A DNA stretch of 64,000 nt, taken from NCBI RefSeq assembly GCF_000243715.2, contig NZ_AHMO02000004.1, positions 622,501-686,500 of the forward strand, given 5' to 3'. This stretch comes from Leptospira broomii serovar Hurstbridge str. 5399 (GTDB lineage Bacteria > Spirochaetota > Leptospiria > Leptospirales > Leptospiraceae). Positions 35,209-44,802 of this stretch are shown piece after piece; position 1 is the first letter of the stretch; each line of letters begins with the position of its first letter. The position numbers were made by a program, and so were the translations under genes. The notes beneath the pieces were generated by a model, which saw nothing but the letters and a program-made list of their open reading frames with translations, was not told where the DNA came from and did not search any database.

Positions 35209-36357
35209 GTGCTTCGAGATCGACTCGCTCTGTCTGAGCTGGAAAATTCCTTGTTATCCGAATACGCCGTTCCCCATGATCGAACGGGGGGGAGAGAATA
35301 TCCCGAGGAAGAACATTCCTATCGACTTCCTTTTCAGCGCGATCGAGATAGGGTAGTTCATTCGAGCGCGTTTAAAAGACTTCAATATAAAACGCAGGTC
35401 TTCGTTTATTCCGTCGGAGAAAACTATAGAAATAGATTAACTCATACTCTCGAAGTTGCCGGAATTTCTCGTACGATTGCCACCGCTCTAGGTCTGAATT
35501 CTTTATTGGCGGAGACCATCGCTCTCGCGCATGACTTAGGTCATACGCCGTTTGGTCATGCGGGACAAGATATGCTCGCGGAATTAATGTCCGTTTCGGG
35601 TGGTTTTGAACATAATAAACAATCGATACGAATCGTAAGATATCTCGAAACTCGATATCCTGAATTCCCGGGGCTAAATCTTTCCATAGAAACTTTAAAG
35701 GGTCTAATGAAACACGGCGCCGAATATTCGACCTCGACTCTCGGATTGGAAAGAAAGCAGGAAGGTCCTAGTCTTGAAGCGCAGTGTGCCGATCTAGCCG
35801 ACGAAGTCGCTTATACAAATCACGATATCGAGGACGGCCTGGAGATGGGCTATCTTCGCTTACAAGAGTTGGAAGAGATTCCGCTTTGGAACGAAACGAG
35901 CCGTAAAACCAAAGAGCGCTATCCGAAAGTAAACGAGAAAGTCAGGATTCGCACGACGATTCGCGAATTGACTAACGGCATGGTGTCTCATATTATCGAT
36001 GTCGTTTATCGCCGCCTCCTCGAGTATAAAATTGGAAACCGGAGCGATTTAAATAGATCGTATACCGAAGGTAAAAAAATCATAGGATTCGATTTGGAGT
36101 TCGGAGAGAAAGTTCGAGAATTGAAATCATTTTTATACAAGACCTTGTATAGACACCCTTCGGTTATAAAAACAAGCGATCAAGGAAGAGATATGATCTC
36201 AGTGCTCTTTAAATACTTCCAACAACATCCCAAGGAAATTCCCGAGACTTACAGGATACGTATCGAATCAGAAGGATTAGATAGAAGCGTTTGCGATTTT
36301 GTCGCCGGCATGACGGATCGATACGCTGAGACGGTATTTAAGGATCTTCGCAAATAG
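35209..36357 (+). CDS. dgt: dGTPase-like HD-domain triphosphohydrolase
   Basis: It hydrolyses dGTP or related dNTPs to nucleoside and tripolyphosphate, so it affects nucleotide pools. HD-domain metal ligands are visible: His79 in RLTHTLEVA, then His108-Asp109 in ALAHDLGHTPFGHAG, and a later Asp in DLADEVAYTNHD. The N-terminal Arg/His-rich block (YRLPFQRDRDRVVHSSAF) is typical. The length of 382 residues matches the short dGTPase-like family. The start is GTG at 35209, but the ribosome site is weak, so the exact start is uncertain. Confidence 0.9.
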   Translation: MLRDRLALSELENSLLSEYAVPHDRTGGREYPEEEHSYRLPFQRDRDRVVHSSAFKRLQYKTQVFVYSVGENYRNRLTHTLEVAGISRTIATALGLNSLLAETIALAHDLGHTPFGHAGQDMLAELMSVSGGFEHNKQSIRIVRYLETRYPEFPGLNLSIETLKGLMKHGAEYSTSTLGLERKQEGPSLEAQCADLADEVAYTNHDIEDGLEMGYLRLQELEEIPLWNETSRKTKERYPKVNEKVRIRTTIRELTNGMVSHIIDVVYRRLLEYKIGNRSDLNRSYTEGKKIIGFDLEFGEKVRELKSFLYKTLYRHPSVIKTSDQGRDMISVLFKYFQQHPKEIPETYRIRIESEGLDRSVCDFVAGMTDRYAETVFKDLRK

Positions 36358-36372
36358 AAGATCTAAAAAAGT

Positions 36373-36539
36373 TTAGGTCGTCGCAACTGCCCGAACTCCC
36401 GCAATGAAGAGTGCCGTTAAGGCGCTTACGAGGTTTCATATCTTTAATTCATTCAAGGTGCGGATAATGCTATCGCTGCCCGTCTAACGGACGACCTAAG
36501 GCGATCGTTCCGCCATTTACGTCCACCCGATCCGAATCA
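36373..36539 (-). pseudogene. Decayed 3' end of a thiolase (acetyl-CoA acetyltransferase)
   Basis: Reading leftwards from 36539, one frame gives DSDRVDVNGGTIALGRPLDG. After a frame change, bases to 36373 give SIIRTLNELKI, a stop, then NLVSALTALFIAGVRAVATT and a stop. Together these match, in order, the thiolase C-terminus (VNVNGGAIALGHPLG, SGARI, LATLCIGGGQG). The catalytic GHP histidine has become Arg, and at least one frameshift and one stop interrupt it. The rest of the gene is missing: AT-rich DNA and then the cysteine desulfurase gene lie to the right. This is reading by eye, but the order and spacing are hard to explain by chance. Confidence 0.7.
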
Positions 36540-36594
36540 TTTTATAATAATATTATAGAATAAGAATCGGAATGAAATTTACGAAAATGCTATA

Positions 36595-37704
36595 TTAAAG
36601 AGATTGAAGAACTTCCAGGAAACCTTTGATCAAATCTTCCACTTCTTCTTCCGTAGTGAAACTACCCGTTGAAATTCGGATGGCCCGAAGCGCTTCTTCT
36701 TTCGTATAACCCATTTCCAATAAGGAAAGCGCAGGCTCCCTAGATCTGGATTTACAGGAGGATCCTGTAGAAAGAGCAAAACCTCTTTCTTCCATACCCA
36801 TCATAAAAAAATCCAAATCTTCCGTGGGTAAAATGCAGAAAGTAGTGGAAGGAAGTCTCGGCGAAGATTCTGCAACGATTTCTACTCCGGCTTGTTTAAG
36901 AGCCGATTCTATTTTTTCCCTAAAACGGAGTAATCTGATATTCCGTTCATTCATTTGGGAAAATTGGAGTTTTGCGGCTTCGGAAAGCGCGATGATCGCA
37001 GGAGAATTCTCAGTTCCCGCTCTGAACCCGTTTTCTTGATTTCCGCCCCGAAATAAGCCCGCCTTTAGGGATAAATTGGGATCAAACCAAAGTACGGATG
37101 TGCCCAACCCTCCGCCTATCTTATGGCCGGAAAAAGTAAAACCGCTAAGAACTTCGAATGGAACCGAAATTTTTCCGAAAGATTGCATCGTATCCGAAAA
37201 CAATCTCTCACCGAATTTGTCGCATAATCTTCCGATTTCATCGAGAGGCTGGAGGACGCCGCTTTCATTTCCTGCATGTATTATAAAAACCGGACCCGGT
37301 TTGCTGGCTAACTTTTCCTCTATCTCCTGCAGAGAAACGAGCCCAGATTTATTTCCCGAAAGTTTTTCATACGGTATACCCGCATTTTCGACCGCTTCGT
37401 AAAAAGAAGAATGTTCGTATGGCGAAAGATAAGCTACCGACTTAACGAGAGATTTTGCCCAGATCGCTAGAAGATAATTTGCTTCGGTTCCTGTGGAACA
37501 AAATACGAAACCCTTCGCATCTTTACCGGTGAGCTTTCCCAAAGTTTTCCGGGCTTCTTCTATCTTACCCTGCCTTCCGAGAGAAAAACGAGTCGGACCG
37601 GATGGATTAAAAAAATCCGCCTCGTACTCGTTTATTACGGTAACTAGTAAACCGGGATAAGGAGGATGAGTGGCATTATAATCGAAATATTTAATTCTTT
37701 TCAT
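36595..37704 (-). CDS. Cysteine desulfurase (NifS/IscS-like)
   Basis: A PLP enzyme that removes sulfur from cysteine for iron-sulfur clusters or thiolation. The substrate-handling segment YFDYNATHP, the PLP-binding lysine in SGHKIGGGLG (Lys195) and the catalytic cysteine in STGSSCKS (Cys317) are all present. The length of 369 residues is typical. The frame is open to 37752, but homology begins at KRIKYFDY, so I take the ATG at 37704. It overlaps the upstream gene by 14 bases. No iscU or iscR gene is adjacent, so the target is not clear. Confidence 0.88.
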   Translation of the reverse strand: MKRIKYFDYNATHPPYPGLLVTVINEYEADFFNPSGPTRFSLGRQGKIEEARKTLGKLTGKDAKGFVFCSTGTEANYLLAIWAKSLVKSVAYLSPYEHSSFYEAVENAGIPYEKLSGNKSGLVSLQEIEEKLASKPGPVFIIHAGNESGVLQPLDEIGRLCDKFGERLFSDTMQSFGKISVPFEVLSGFTFSGHKIGGGLGTSVLWFDPNLSLKAGLFRGGNQENGFRAGTENSPAIIALSEAAKLQFSQMNERNIRLLRFREKIESALKQAGVEIVAESSPRLPSTTFCILPTEDLDFFMMGMEERGFALSTGSSCKSRSREPALSLLEMGYTKEEALRAIRISTGSFTTEEEVEDLIKGFLEVLQSL

Positions 37705-39235
37705 CGAACAGGTCGTCCGCTTCTTCGTATCTTCCTTTTCGGCGGAGAACATACTGAAGCAACTTCTTGCGATCTTCGATCAAATCTTCGTAGCCGGATC
37801 GATCGCTTCTGTACTCCGGATCGACAGTGTACAATTCGGTTTGTAGTCCGTCCAGCTCCTTGAGCGATTGGTCCCAAGCTTTTTGATACAGCAAGCAACG
37901 AACTCTCATTAACTTAGACTGAAAACGCATGCCTAGTTCGGTTTTCCTAGATTGATAAACGGATTCAAAGAGATCGCCGGCTCGTTTGCGATACGAATCC
38001 TCGCGTTCACCGAGTCTATAATAAAGTTCCGCAGTACGATAGAGATTCGAATAGAATATTTTTTGCCCTTCCTCGTCGGAAGAATCGCAGGGTATCGCGG
38101 CAATCGCAGAAGGGCCCCAATATTTAGCCTCAGGCGGAATATTCCGTTTAGCGCAGGAAAAATACAGCATACGAGTATGCAGCGAAACGGATTCTTCCGG
38201 CGAAAGGGAAGACCCTGGATGACCAGTTCGGCTCTGAAGTAATTCCAAGGTTCGTAGAAGTAATTTTTTATACTGATTCGCCGACAGAGAAGTTCGTTCG
38301 GGGTAATCCGCTGCAAATACGATCGGAGATGAATTTGATTCCGTAATTGCCTGCCAAATTCGTATTTCTCTGGGGAGTTCCGGCTCGCTTATACTCGTTT
38401 CATCCGCGGCACAGCTGAATCGGAAGAAATTTAGGATTTTCTTCCACCATGGAATAGGGTCCTTTTTTCGGATTTTGATCTTATCAAAGACCATTTCTTC
38501 TATACTCAATAGGGACTGAAAATGAGCGAGTAGAGCCTCCTCGGGTCGACAGGAAGCGAAGGCAGTAAGACGGATCTTTTCTAGAAGACTTTTGCCCGCT
38601 GTTTGCGGTCTACTTGCACCGAATGTAATCTGGCTCGGTGCAGTATTATATCCGTCAAACGGGTTATAATTTAAAGCTCGCTTATAATAATCCAAAGATT
38701 CCAATACTGCTGGAGAGAATTCTTTCCAATATTCGCTCGGATCGATTCTTCCTTGGCGGATGCTTTTCGAATCGCTGTCCGATAATTTTTGAAGGGTCCA
38801 TCCTTTTTGTTCTGCTTCCATCCAGGACGGAATTCTAAAAATATCGTCCACTCCGTGCTTTCCTAAATCCATGGCTCGGTAACAAGCCTCGGACATTTTA
38901 TCAAGTTGCAGATAATGTTCGACTCCCCGAAACTCTTTCTTTTCGTTTAGGAATCCGTCCCCCTTTTCCTGCAATTTTAAAGAGAGTGCAGGGTTTAAAA
39001 CGGGGGGATCCAGCCAGAGTGAGATATCCCGCAAAATTTCGAATCTTCGGGGAAAAACCCAAACTGCCGCGATGGTCCAAATAAATAGCAGGGTTAGGAA
39101 AAGTTTTTTCTTTTCTCGCAGAATACTGAGCAATTTCTTTCCTTCGGTTCGGGGAAAATTCGTTCGACGCCGCCGATCCCCCGCAGAGACTGAGCGGGGA
39201 GGAAATGCTGCGTCCTTCTTCCCAAGCTTATACAC
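37691..39235 (-). CDS. Membrane-anchored protein with helical repeats, unknown function
   Basis: Not recognised. One transmembrane helix (LFLTLLFIWTIAAVWVFP) lies near residue 47-65 of the long form, followed by a large periplasmic-type region of helical, TPR-like character rich in Tyr, Leu and Arg. The ATG at 39235 adds a basic N-terminus and leaves only 11 bases to the divergent TPR gene. A TTG at 39133 with AAGGA six bases upstream would begin just before the helix and leave room for a promoter. I list the longer form but consider the TTG likely. It is co-directional with the desulfurase gene. Confidence 0.7.
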   Translation of the reverse strand: MYKLGKKDAAFPPRSVSAGDRRRRTNFPRTEGKKLLSILREKKKLFLTLLFIWTIAAVWVFPRRFEILRDISLWLDPPVLNPALSLKLQEKGDGFLNEKKEFRGVEHYLQLDKMSEACYRAMDLGKHGVDDIFRIPSWMEAEQKGWTLQKLSDSDSKSIRQGRIDPSEYWKEFSPAVLESLDYYKRALNYNPFDGYNTAPSQITFGASRPQTAGKSLLEKIRLTAFASCRPEEALLAHFQSLLSIEEMVFDKIKIRKKDPIPWWKKILNFFRFSCAADETSISEPELPREIRIWQAITESNSSPIVFAADYPERTSLSANQYKKLLLRTLELLQSRTGHPGSSLSPEESVSLHTRMLYFSCAKRNIPPEAKYWGPSAIAAIPCDSSDEEGQKIFYSNLYRTAELYYRLGEREDSYRKRAGDLFESVYQSRKTELGMRFQSKLMRVRCLLYQKAWDQSLKELDGLQTELYTVDPEYRSDRSGYEDLIEDRKKLLQYVLRRKGRYEEADDLFDEKN

Positions 39236-39246
39236 GTCCGGGGATT

Positions 39247-41262
39247 ATGAAACTAGCAAGCACTATTCCTATCTTACTTCTGACTACGAATGTATTCTTT
39301 TCTCTTCTCGGAGCGCCTATCGATTCAGGGCAAAAACTTTTATGTCGAGACGTCGATTCATCGGGACGAACTAGGTCGGTATGGCCCTCGTTTTTTCTGT
39401 CAATGGCATTAGATACCTTGAATGAAGCGCGAAGACTCGAAGGAAGAGAGAGAGGCGAGAGAACGCTAAAGGCGTTAGGAGAATTCGAAAAATACGTTCG
39501 TTGTTCGGAGGCAGTCGGCGGCACTGTTTCGGCCGTTGCTCGATGGAACAAAGCGATGGCACACTATTCCATCGGTCAGCTCAAGGAAGCGTTGCAGGAA
39601 GCGGATCTTGCCGAAAAAAGCGATCCGAATTTTAGGGAAACCTATATATTGAAAGCGAGCATTTTTTACGAACAAGCGGAGTACCAAAAGACCAGCGACT
39701 ATTTAGAGGAAAATCTAAGCCGTTTTCCGATGGATTCCTACGTTTATTATTTGCTCAGTTCGTCCAACATCGCGATTCAAAATAACGCGAAGTCGATTTT
39801 ATATCTGACTTCTTTGAACGATGCGATCGAGAAGAAAGAAGGTAATCCGAAATATAAGGAATTCGTATATTTATCCCTGGGAAAAATTTACTTCGCTCAA
39901 GGGCAAAATTCTAAAGCCTATTTTTATTTGTCTAGCTATCTGCAGCAAAAACCGGAGGCCTGGGAGATTCGATTCCTTTTAGCCGGAGTTCTGAATCAAT
40001 TAGGAAAATTTGCCCAGGCAAAGAAGGAACTGCTTAGAATTCTGGCGCAAGTGAAAGGAAATTCATCCGTAGAGATGATGCTGGGAGAAATGTATTTCGT
40101 AGAAAGCCGTTCGATGTCGTCGGCTTATTTCGAGGAACTTAAGAAAAACGGAAAGTTATATAAAGGATCTCTGCTCTACGGTTTATATTGCGTCCTAACT
40201 TCCCGCTATGAAGACGCTAAGAAGATCATCTATCCGATGCGGGAAAAATATCCTCGAAGACTTTGGGTCAGACTTGCCGTTTTGGAGATTCTAAAGCATC
40301 AGCCCGACTTAAAGGGAGAAATTTATTCCAAGGAACTTGTGGAAACGGCAGAAATCGCGTTACAGTCGCAGCTTTGGAATCTTTCGGAAACATTAATACA
40401 AGAATCGATCGACATTGTGAGCAAGGACGGTAGTCCGAAATCAGTGATAGCAAGTCGCTACAATTTTCTAGCCACAGTATACGAACAATCCGGTTCGGTA
40501 TACAGGGCCATCGTCGCAATTCGAAAATCGATCGAATTATCGGAGACGCCCGACGAGGTTCGAAAATATCGCCTGCATTTGGCTTTTTTACTAAGAGGAA
40601 ATCCGCCGGGAAAAACGAAAGAGGCGGAGCAGATAACGAAAGAGATTATAAAGGAAGATCCAAAAAATTCGTACGCGCACTATCTATTAGGCGTGATTTT
40701 TTCCCAGACGGAAAACTTCTCCGGAAGTCAAGGTGCTTTCGAGGAAGCGATTCAATTGGATCCGAAGACTGCCATCTATTATTTCTACCGGGCGATTTCG
40801 CTGGAGAAACTCGGTAAGATACAGGAAATGGAGCTCGATTTACGTAAGTCCATGGATTTGGATCCGGAGAATCCGATCGCTTACAATTATTTAGGATATT
40901 ATCTATCCGAATCCGGAAGTCGACTAGACGAGGCCTTTTCTTTGATCAGAAAAGCAGTTGAGTTGGCGCCTGATAACGAAGCGTACCAAGACAGTCTAGG
41001 ATGGATTTATTATAAACGCGGAATGTTAGACGACGCGCTATTGCATTTGAATTTAGCCTATCAAATTCTTCAGGAAAAGAACGAAAGCGATCCTACGATC
41101 TGCGAACATTTAGGAGATTTACATTTTGAACGCGGAGAACTTGGAGACTCTAGAATGTACTGGGAAAAATCGAGCAAGCTTTTTCAAAAGAAAGAAGACA
41201 AGACAAGAATCCGGGAAAAACTGGAGAGGTTGAGAACGAAACCGGTTACGATTAAACCCTAA
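39247..41262 (+). CDS. Exported tetratricopeptide-repeat protein
   Basis: A signal peptide (KLASTIPILLLTTNVFFSLLGA) is followed by 650 residues of helix-turn-helix TPR units. Clear TPR consensus is seen at NFRETYILKASIFYEQAEYQ, and in the C-terminal third at NSYAHYLLGVIFSQTENF, KTAIYYFYRAISLEKLGK and NPIAYNYLGYYLSESG. TPRs mediate protein-protein contact; an envelope scaffold is inferred. The ATG at 39247 is preferred to 39205 because it starts the signal peptide. A lipoprotein gene follows after 29 bases, likely in the same operon. Confidence 0.85.
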   Translation: MKLASTIPILLLTTNVFFSLLGAPIDSGQKLLCRDVDSSGRTRSVWPSFFLSMALDTLNEARRLEGRERGERTLKALGEFEKYVRCSEAVGGTVSAVARWNKAMAHYSIGQLKEALQEADLAEKSDPNFRETYILKASIFYEQAEYQKTSDYLEENLSRFPMDSYVYYLLSSSNIAIQNNAKSILYLTSLNDAIEKKEGNPKYKEFVYLSLGKIYFAQGQNSKAYFYLSSYLQQKPEAWEIRFLLAGVLNQLGKFAQAKKELLRILAQVKGNSSVEMMLGEMYFVESRSMSSAYFEELKKNGKLYKGSLLYGLYCVLTSRYEDAKKIIYPMREKYPRRLWVRLAVLEILKHQPDLKGEIYSKELVETAEIALQSQLWNLSETLIQESIDIVSKDGSPKSVIASRYNFLATVYEQSGSVYRAIVAIRKSIELSETPDEVRKYRLHLAFLLRGNPPGKTKEAEQITKEIIKEDPKNSYAHYLLGVIFSQTENFSGSQGAFEEAIQLDPKTAIYYFYRAISLEKLGKIQEMELDLRKSMDLDPENPIAYNYLGYYLSESGSRLDEAFSLIRKAVELAPDNEAYQDSLGWIYYKRGMLDDALLHLNLAYQILQEKNESDPTICEHLGDLHFERGELGDSRMYWEKSSKLFQKKEDKTRIREKLERLRTKPVTIKP

Positions 41263-41291
41263 AGAAGGATTCGAACTGTGAGGAAAAAAAA

Positions 41292-42098
41292 TTGGAATCA
41301 AATAAAAAAGTGACTCGTTTGGTTCAATCGTTTAGTTTAATCGTATTATTAAGCTGTAAATGCGCTACAGTTGAAATCGAAGAAGTTGCATTTCCTTTAC
41401 GCGGAAAACTTAGTTTTGTGAGCGCTAAGTCAAAAGAGGGAGCTAAGTTTCTAGACGAAGTTAGAAAAATGGAAGATGCCGGCTCTTCTTACTCCGGCGA
41501 CTTTGAAATTCGAATTCAGAATTTTGTTCCAAAAAAAGATATTTTCTCATTAAACGGAAAGATCTATTACGATAAACCTTCCGGAAAGATGCAGATCGAA
41601 TTAACGGATCGCCTTTTTGGAATCAGCGTTTCAAAAGTATATACGGACGGCGAATTGATCCGAATCAAAACGGCGACCCAGGATAAAATTCATGAGCAAC
41701 CGATGGACGATATTATTATCGCCGACCCTAACGGGGGAAAGCAAACGGTGGTTCCGTTTCCCGTCATATACCACCTTTTATCAAACCGAAACGTAAAGCT
41801 ATTCCAACCGGATAGAACGCTCGTTCATCCTAAGGAAGGAATCATATTGGTTCGTAAATCGGGAGAAGAATGGACTTATTACGTAACGGATAAGGGAATT
41901 GCCACCGTAGAATGGAACTCGAGCCGCAAGAATGTAAAAGCATTAACGAGCGTTCAAGGAGCCGTAGAATTTCCGCCAAAGGTGACTCTTACTCGTATCG
42001 TCTCTAGGGAAGATGGAAGCGATCAAAATCGAATCGAAATTAAGATGAAGCGAATTGGCCGTACTGAAAACGTCACGAGTTCATCGTTCGGATTTTAG
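41292..42098 (+). CDS. Probable lipoprotein, unknown function
   Basis: A signal peptide with LIVLLSC then KC gives two candidate lipid-bearing cysteines (Cys22, Cys24). The mature part is beta-rich, with alternating hydrophobic strands such as GDFEIRIQNF, GKIYYDKPSGKMQIEL and TYYVTDKGIATVEW. This resembles LolA/LolB-like lipoprotein folds in strand pattern only, so I do not name it. The start is TTG at 41292 with GAGGA about seven bases upstream. It follows the TPR gene by 29 bases and precedes an enoyl-CoA hydratase gene by 20, so a three-gene unit is likely. Confidence 0.75.
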   Translation: MESNKKVTRLVQSFSLIVLLSCKCATVEIEEVAFPLRGKLSFVSAKSKEGAKFLDEVRKMEDAGSSYSGDFEIRIQNFVPKKDIFSLNGKIYYDKPSGKMQIELTDRLFGISVSKVYTDGELIRIKTATQDKIHEQPMDDIIIADPNGGKQTVVPFPVIYHLLSNRNVKLFQPDRTLVHPKEGIILVRKSGEEWTYYVTDKGIATVEWNSSRKNVKALTSVQGAVEFPPKVTLTRIVSREDGSDQNRIEIKMKRIGRTENVTSSSFGF

Positions 42099-42118
42099 AA
42101 TAGGAAGGTTGGCTGAAA

Positions 42119-42883
42119 ATGATCGAAGCGGAAAAAAATGGGCATATCCTCGAACTTTACATCAAAACGAACGAAACGAATTCACTCGGCGTGGACTTCT
42201 TTAGAACGTTAAGTGAAACGATGGAATCCGCTGAAAACGATCGGAGTATAAAAGCGATTCTGCTCTCCGGGCGGAATGATAAATTTTTTTCCAACGGTTT
42301 CAACCCGGAGATCTTTATCGGAAAAGAACTCTCGGAAATTAAAGCAGTACTAAAGGAGGCGCTAGGAGCCTGCGGGAAGGTCTTATTTTCCAGCCGACCG
42401 ATCGTTTGCGCAATGAACGGGCATTCGATGGGAGTGGGCGCAGTCCTCGCGATTTTTTCGGACTACCGCATCCTGGTCGAAAAGAAGGGGAGAATCGGTT
42501 TTCCGGAAGCATTGATCGGCCTCAATTTCCCGTCCACTTCCGGTTATGTATTGAAAGAACTAGTTGGAATCAGAACTGCTCGAGATCTTCTTTATTCGGG
42601 ACGCGGATTAAAATCCGACGAGGCCGTAGCCGTCGGCTTAGTGGAAGAATCTGCAACTGCCGAAGACTTGATCCCTAAAGCAAGAAAATGGTGCGACCAA
42701 TTCGCGACTATGGCCATTGAATCCGTAATCGGAATCAAAATATCCTTACGAGACTCACAGCGGTTAGTAGCCGACCAACTGGAGTCTCGGGATATAGATT
42801 TGTTGGCGGCTGCAGTCCACTCAAAAAATGGACAGGAAGGTATGAGATCTATTCTGGAAAGACGGCGACCTGCATTTACTTGA
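42119..42883 (+). CDS. Enoyl-CoA hydratase/isomerase family protein
   Basis: A crotonase-fold enzyme of 254 residues acting on acyl-CoA thioesters. The oxyanion-hole segments are seen at KFFSNGFN and MNGHSMGVGAVLAIFSDYRI. The second acidic catalytic position has no obvious hydratase Glu pattern (GFPEALIGLN), so isomerase, hydrolase or other crotonase activity is possible. No signal peptide is present. It probably ends the unit with the TPR and lipoprotein genes. It is convergent with the alkyl-DHAP-synthase-like gene, with 68 bases between stops. Confidence 0.85.
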   Translation: MIEAEKNGHILELYIKTNETNSLGVDFFRTLSETMESAENDRSIKAILLSGRNDKFFSNGFNPEIFIGKELSEIKAVLKEALGACGKVLFSSRPIVCAMNGHSMGVGAVLAIFSDYRILVEKKGRIGFPEALIGLNFPSTSGYVLKELVGIRTARDLLYSGRGLKSDEAVAVGLVEESATAEDLIPKARKWCDQFATMAIESVIGIKISLRDSQRLVADQLESRDIDLLAAAVHSKNGQEGMRSILERRRPAFT

Positions 42884-42951
42884 TATACCAACCCGAATCG
42901 AGTTTATGCCGATCCTTTGGCTGATTTAAATTTTCCAAAATTAAAGGAAAT

Positions 42952-44646
42952 TCAGGAATGAAATACTTTTCCAGGATTTAGAATTTCCTTCTTATCCACG
43001 GATTTTTTTAGCGCGTTCAATCCTTCAATTCCTACGGGTCCCAACGCCTTTTCATACCAAGGCTTATGATCTATTCCGACGCCGTGATGATGGCTGATCG
43101 GAGCGTTATGGGCCGTAAAAACGTCCGATACTTTCTTTTTCATACGGATCCATTGTTCTTCGGGTTTTTTTTCATCCAACGGGAATAGAATCGTATAATA
43201 TAGACAGGCGCCCTCGTGGTAACTATGAGATAAATGGCACATAGCGATCGAACCCGGTATCGCGGTTTGGAGCGCTTCGAGGCCGGCGGTATGCAAAGCC
43301 TCGACTCGCTCGTAAGTCGTAGAGGTTTCCATCGTATCGACGCCTAGGCCGTAGAGCATGATATGATTCCTAAGATACGGCATATTGTAGCGGCCATGAA
43401 TCCAATTTTGTCCTAATTTTTCACCCGCATATAGCGCACCGAATTTTTTCCAAATCCTTTTTAAACCCGAAAACGAATGATCCACTTCGGATTTAGAGCC
43501 GTCCAAACCGACTAAAACCACACATTTCCCTTGGCTCAGCCCTTTGAATTCGAGTACTTTGTTTTGTATCCAAGTTTTAATCATTCTGTTCGGTGTCCGC
43601 TTTTTACCTATTTCTCCCAAAGTCTCGTACAGCCTAGTTTCATTCGCGTCTGAAAGACGCAACATTGAAGTCTTAATTTCTTTGTGGTTGGCAGTTCGAA
43701 TGAAACCTAACGCGTCTTTGATGTTGGGGAATACCAAACCGAAATATTTTCTAGTCTCTGGAATCTTATGAATTTTGACGGTAGCTTCCGTGATGATTCC
43801 GAGTAATCCTTCGCTTCCGGCAATTATATGATTCCAATCCGGTCCTGTCGAATAAGCCGGTGCTCGCAACGTCTCAACTATACCTGAAGGGGTGACTAAT
43901 TTTACCGAGGTTAATATTTCCTCGATTTTACCGTAGCGATTGGACTGTTGGCCTGCGCTCCTTGCGGCAATCCATCCGCCTAAGGTGGAGTATTCGAAAG
44001 ATTGTGGAAAATGACCCAGAGTATATCCTTTAAGATTCAAGGCGTATTCTAGTTTAGGCCCGTAGATTCCGGATTGGTAGGTAGCAGTCAGACTTTCCGG
44101 GTCAAGCGAAAGGAATTTATCCATTCGAGTCGTATCCAGAGAAATAACGGCTTTATGACCTTTCCCTTTAATGACCTCGATGCCGCCGACTACGGAAGAG
44201 CCCCCGCCGAATGGGATTACGGTAATTTTATTTCGAGAACAGAATTCTAAAATTTTGGCGACTTCACTCTCTTTACCTGGATAAACGACTCCATCAACGA
44301 AAGTTTTAAGCGTATTGCGATGTAGACGCAAAACATCATAAAAACTTTTCCCGGCAGAGTGAAAGATTCTCTCAAATCGATCGGTTTTAATATTATTTTT
44401 TCCAAGGATTGCGGAAAGTTGTCTGATATCTCCCGACCCAAGTTTCGAAGCAGGGAGCTTGATTTCTTCCAAAGTAGATGAGGGAGTTTCCCGAATCCTA
44501 TCGATTCGAAACTCATTTTGAAGAAGTTTGAGAATTTCCGGCATCTGGCTTTTTCGGAAGAAATCTTGGTCGTTTGCACCCCAGGCGTTCCACCTAAGAT
44601 TGGTTCGAGAATAATCAATGTTCGCATTCAGTTCGTGATAAAACAT
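42952..44646 (-). CDS. FAD-binding oxidase, alkyldihydroxyacetonephosphate synthase-like
   Basis: A VAO-fold flavoprotein. The FAD block VIPFGGGSSVVGG, then the segment GHFPQSFEYSTLGGWIA, and the His-rich C-terminal ISHHHGVG are the ADPS signature. ADPS exchanges an acyl for an alkyl chain on DHAP to begin ether-lipid synthesis. The N-terminal RWNAWG is also typical. Other FAD/FMN dehydrogenases share parts of this, so ADPS activity is inferred. I chose the ATG at 44646; a GTG at 44679 is possible. GlpD, which handles the same C3 phosphates, is nearby but on the other strand. Confidence 0.83.
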   Translation of the reverse strand: MFYHELNANIDYSRTNLRWNAWGANDQDFFRKSQMPEILKLLQNEFRIDRIRETPSSTLEEIKLPASKLGSGDIRQLSAILGKNNIKTDRFERIFHSAGKSFYDVLRLHRNTLKTFVDGVVYPGKESEVAKILEFCSRNKITVIPFGGGSSVVGGIEVIKGKGHKAVISLDTTRMDKFLSLDPESLTATYQSGIYGPKLEYALNLKGYTLGHFPQSFEYSTLGGWIAARSAGQQSNRYGKIEEILTSVKLVTPSGIVETLRAPAYSTGPDWNHIIAGSEGLLGIITEATVKIHKIPETRKYFGLVFPNIKDALGFIRTANHKEIKTSMLRLSDANETRLYETLGEIGKKRTPNRMIKTWIQNKVLEFKGLSQGKCVVLVGLDGSKSEVDHSFSGLKRIWKKFGALYAGEKLGQNWIHGRYNMPYLRNHIMLYGLGVDTMETSTTYERVEALHTAGLEALQTAIPGSIAMCHLSHSYHEGACLYYTILFPLDEKKPEEQWIRMKKKVSDVFTAHNAPISHHHGVGIDHKPWYEKALGPVGIEGLNALKKSVDKKEILNPGKVFHS

Positions 44647-44802
44647 TTTCCGGTCAGCTCCGACTTGGAAGGAATTCACATCCAGGAAATACTGGAAATG
44701 CGGAAGAGCAACGGAAAAAATAAACTCTCGGAACGAAAACTCGCTCTTTAAAGAAAATTAATCGATGGGAATTTCTCGGAAAGACGGATTCCGGAATTCA
44801 TT

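Noticed and set aside
37666..37898. Frames on both strands at the cysteine desulfurase junction
   Set aside because: Fully explained by the overlap of two minus-strand genes.
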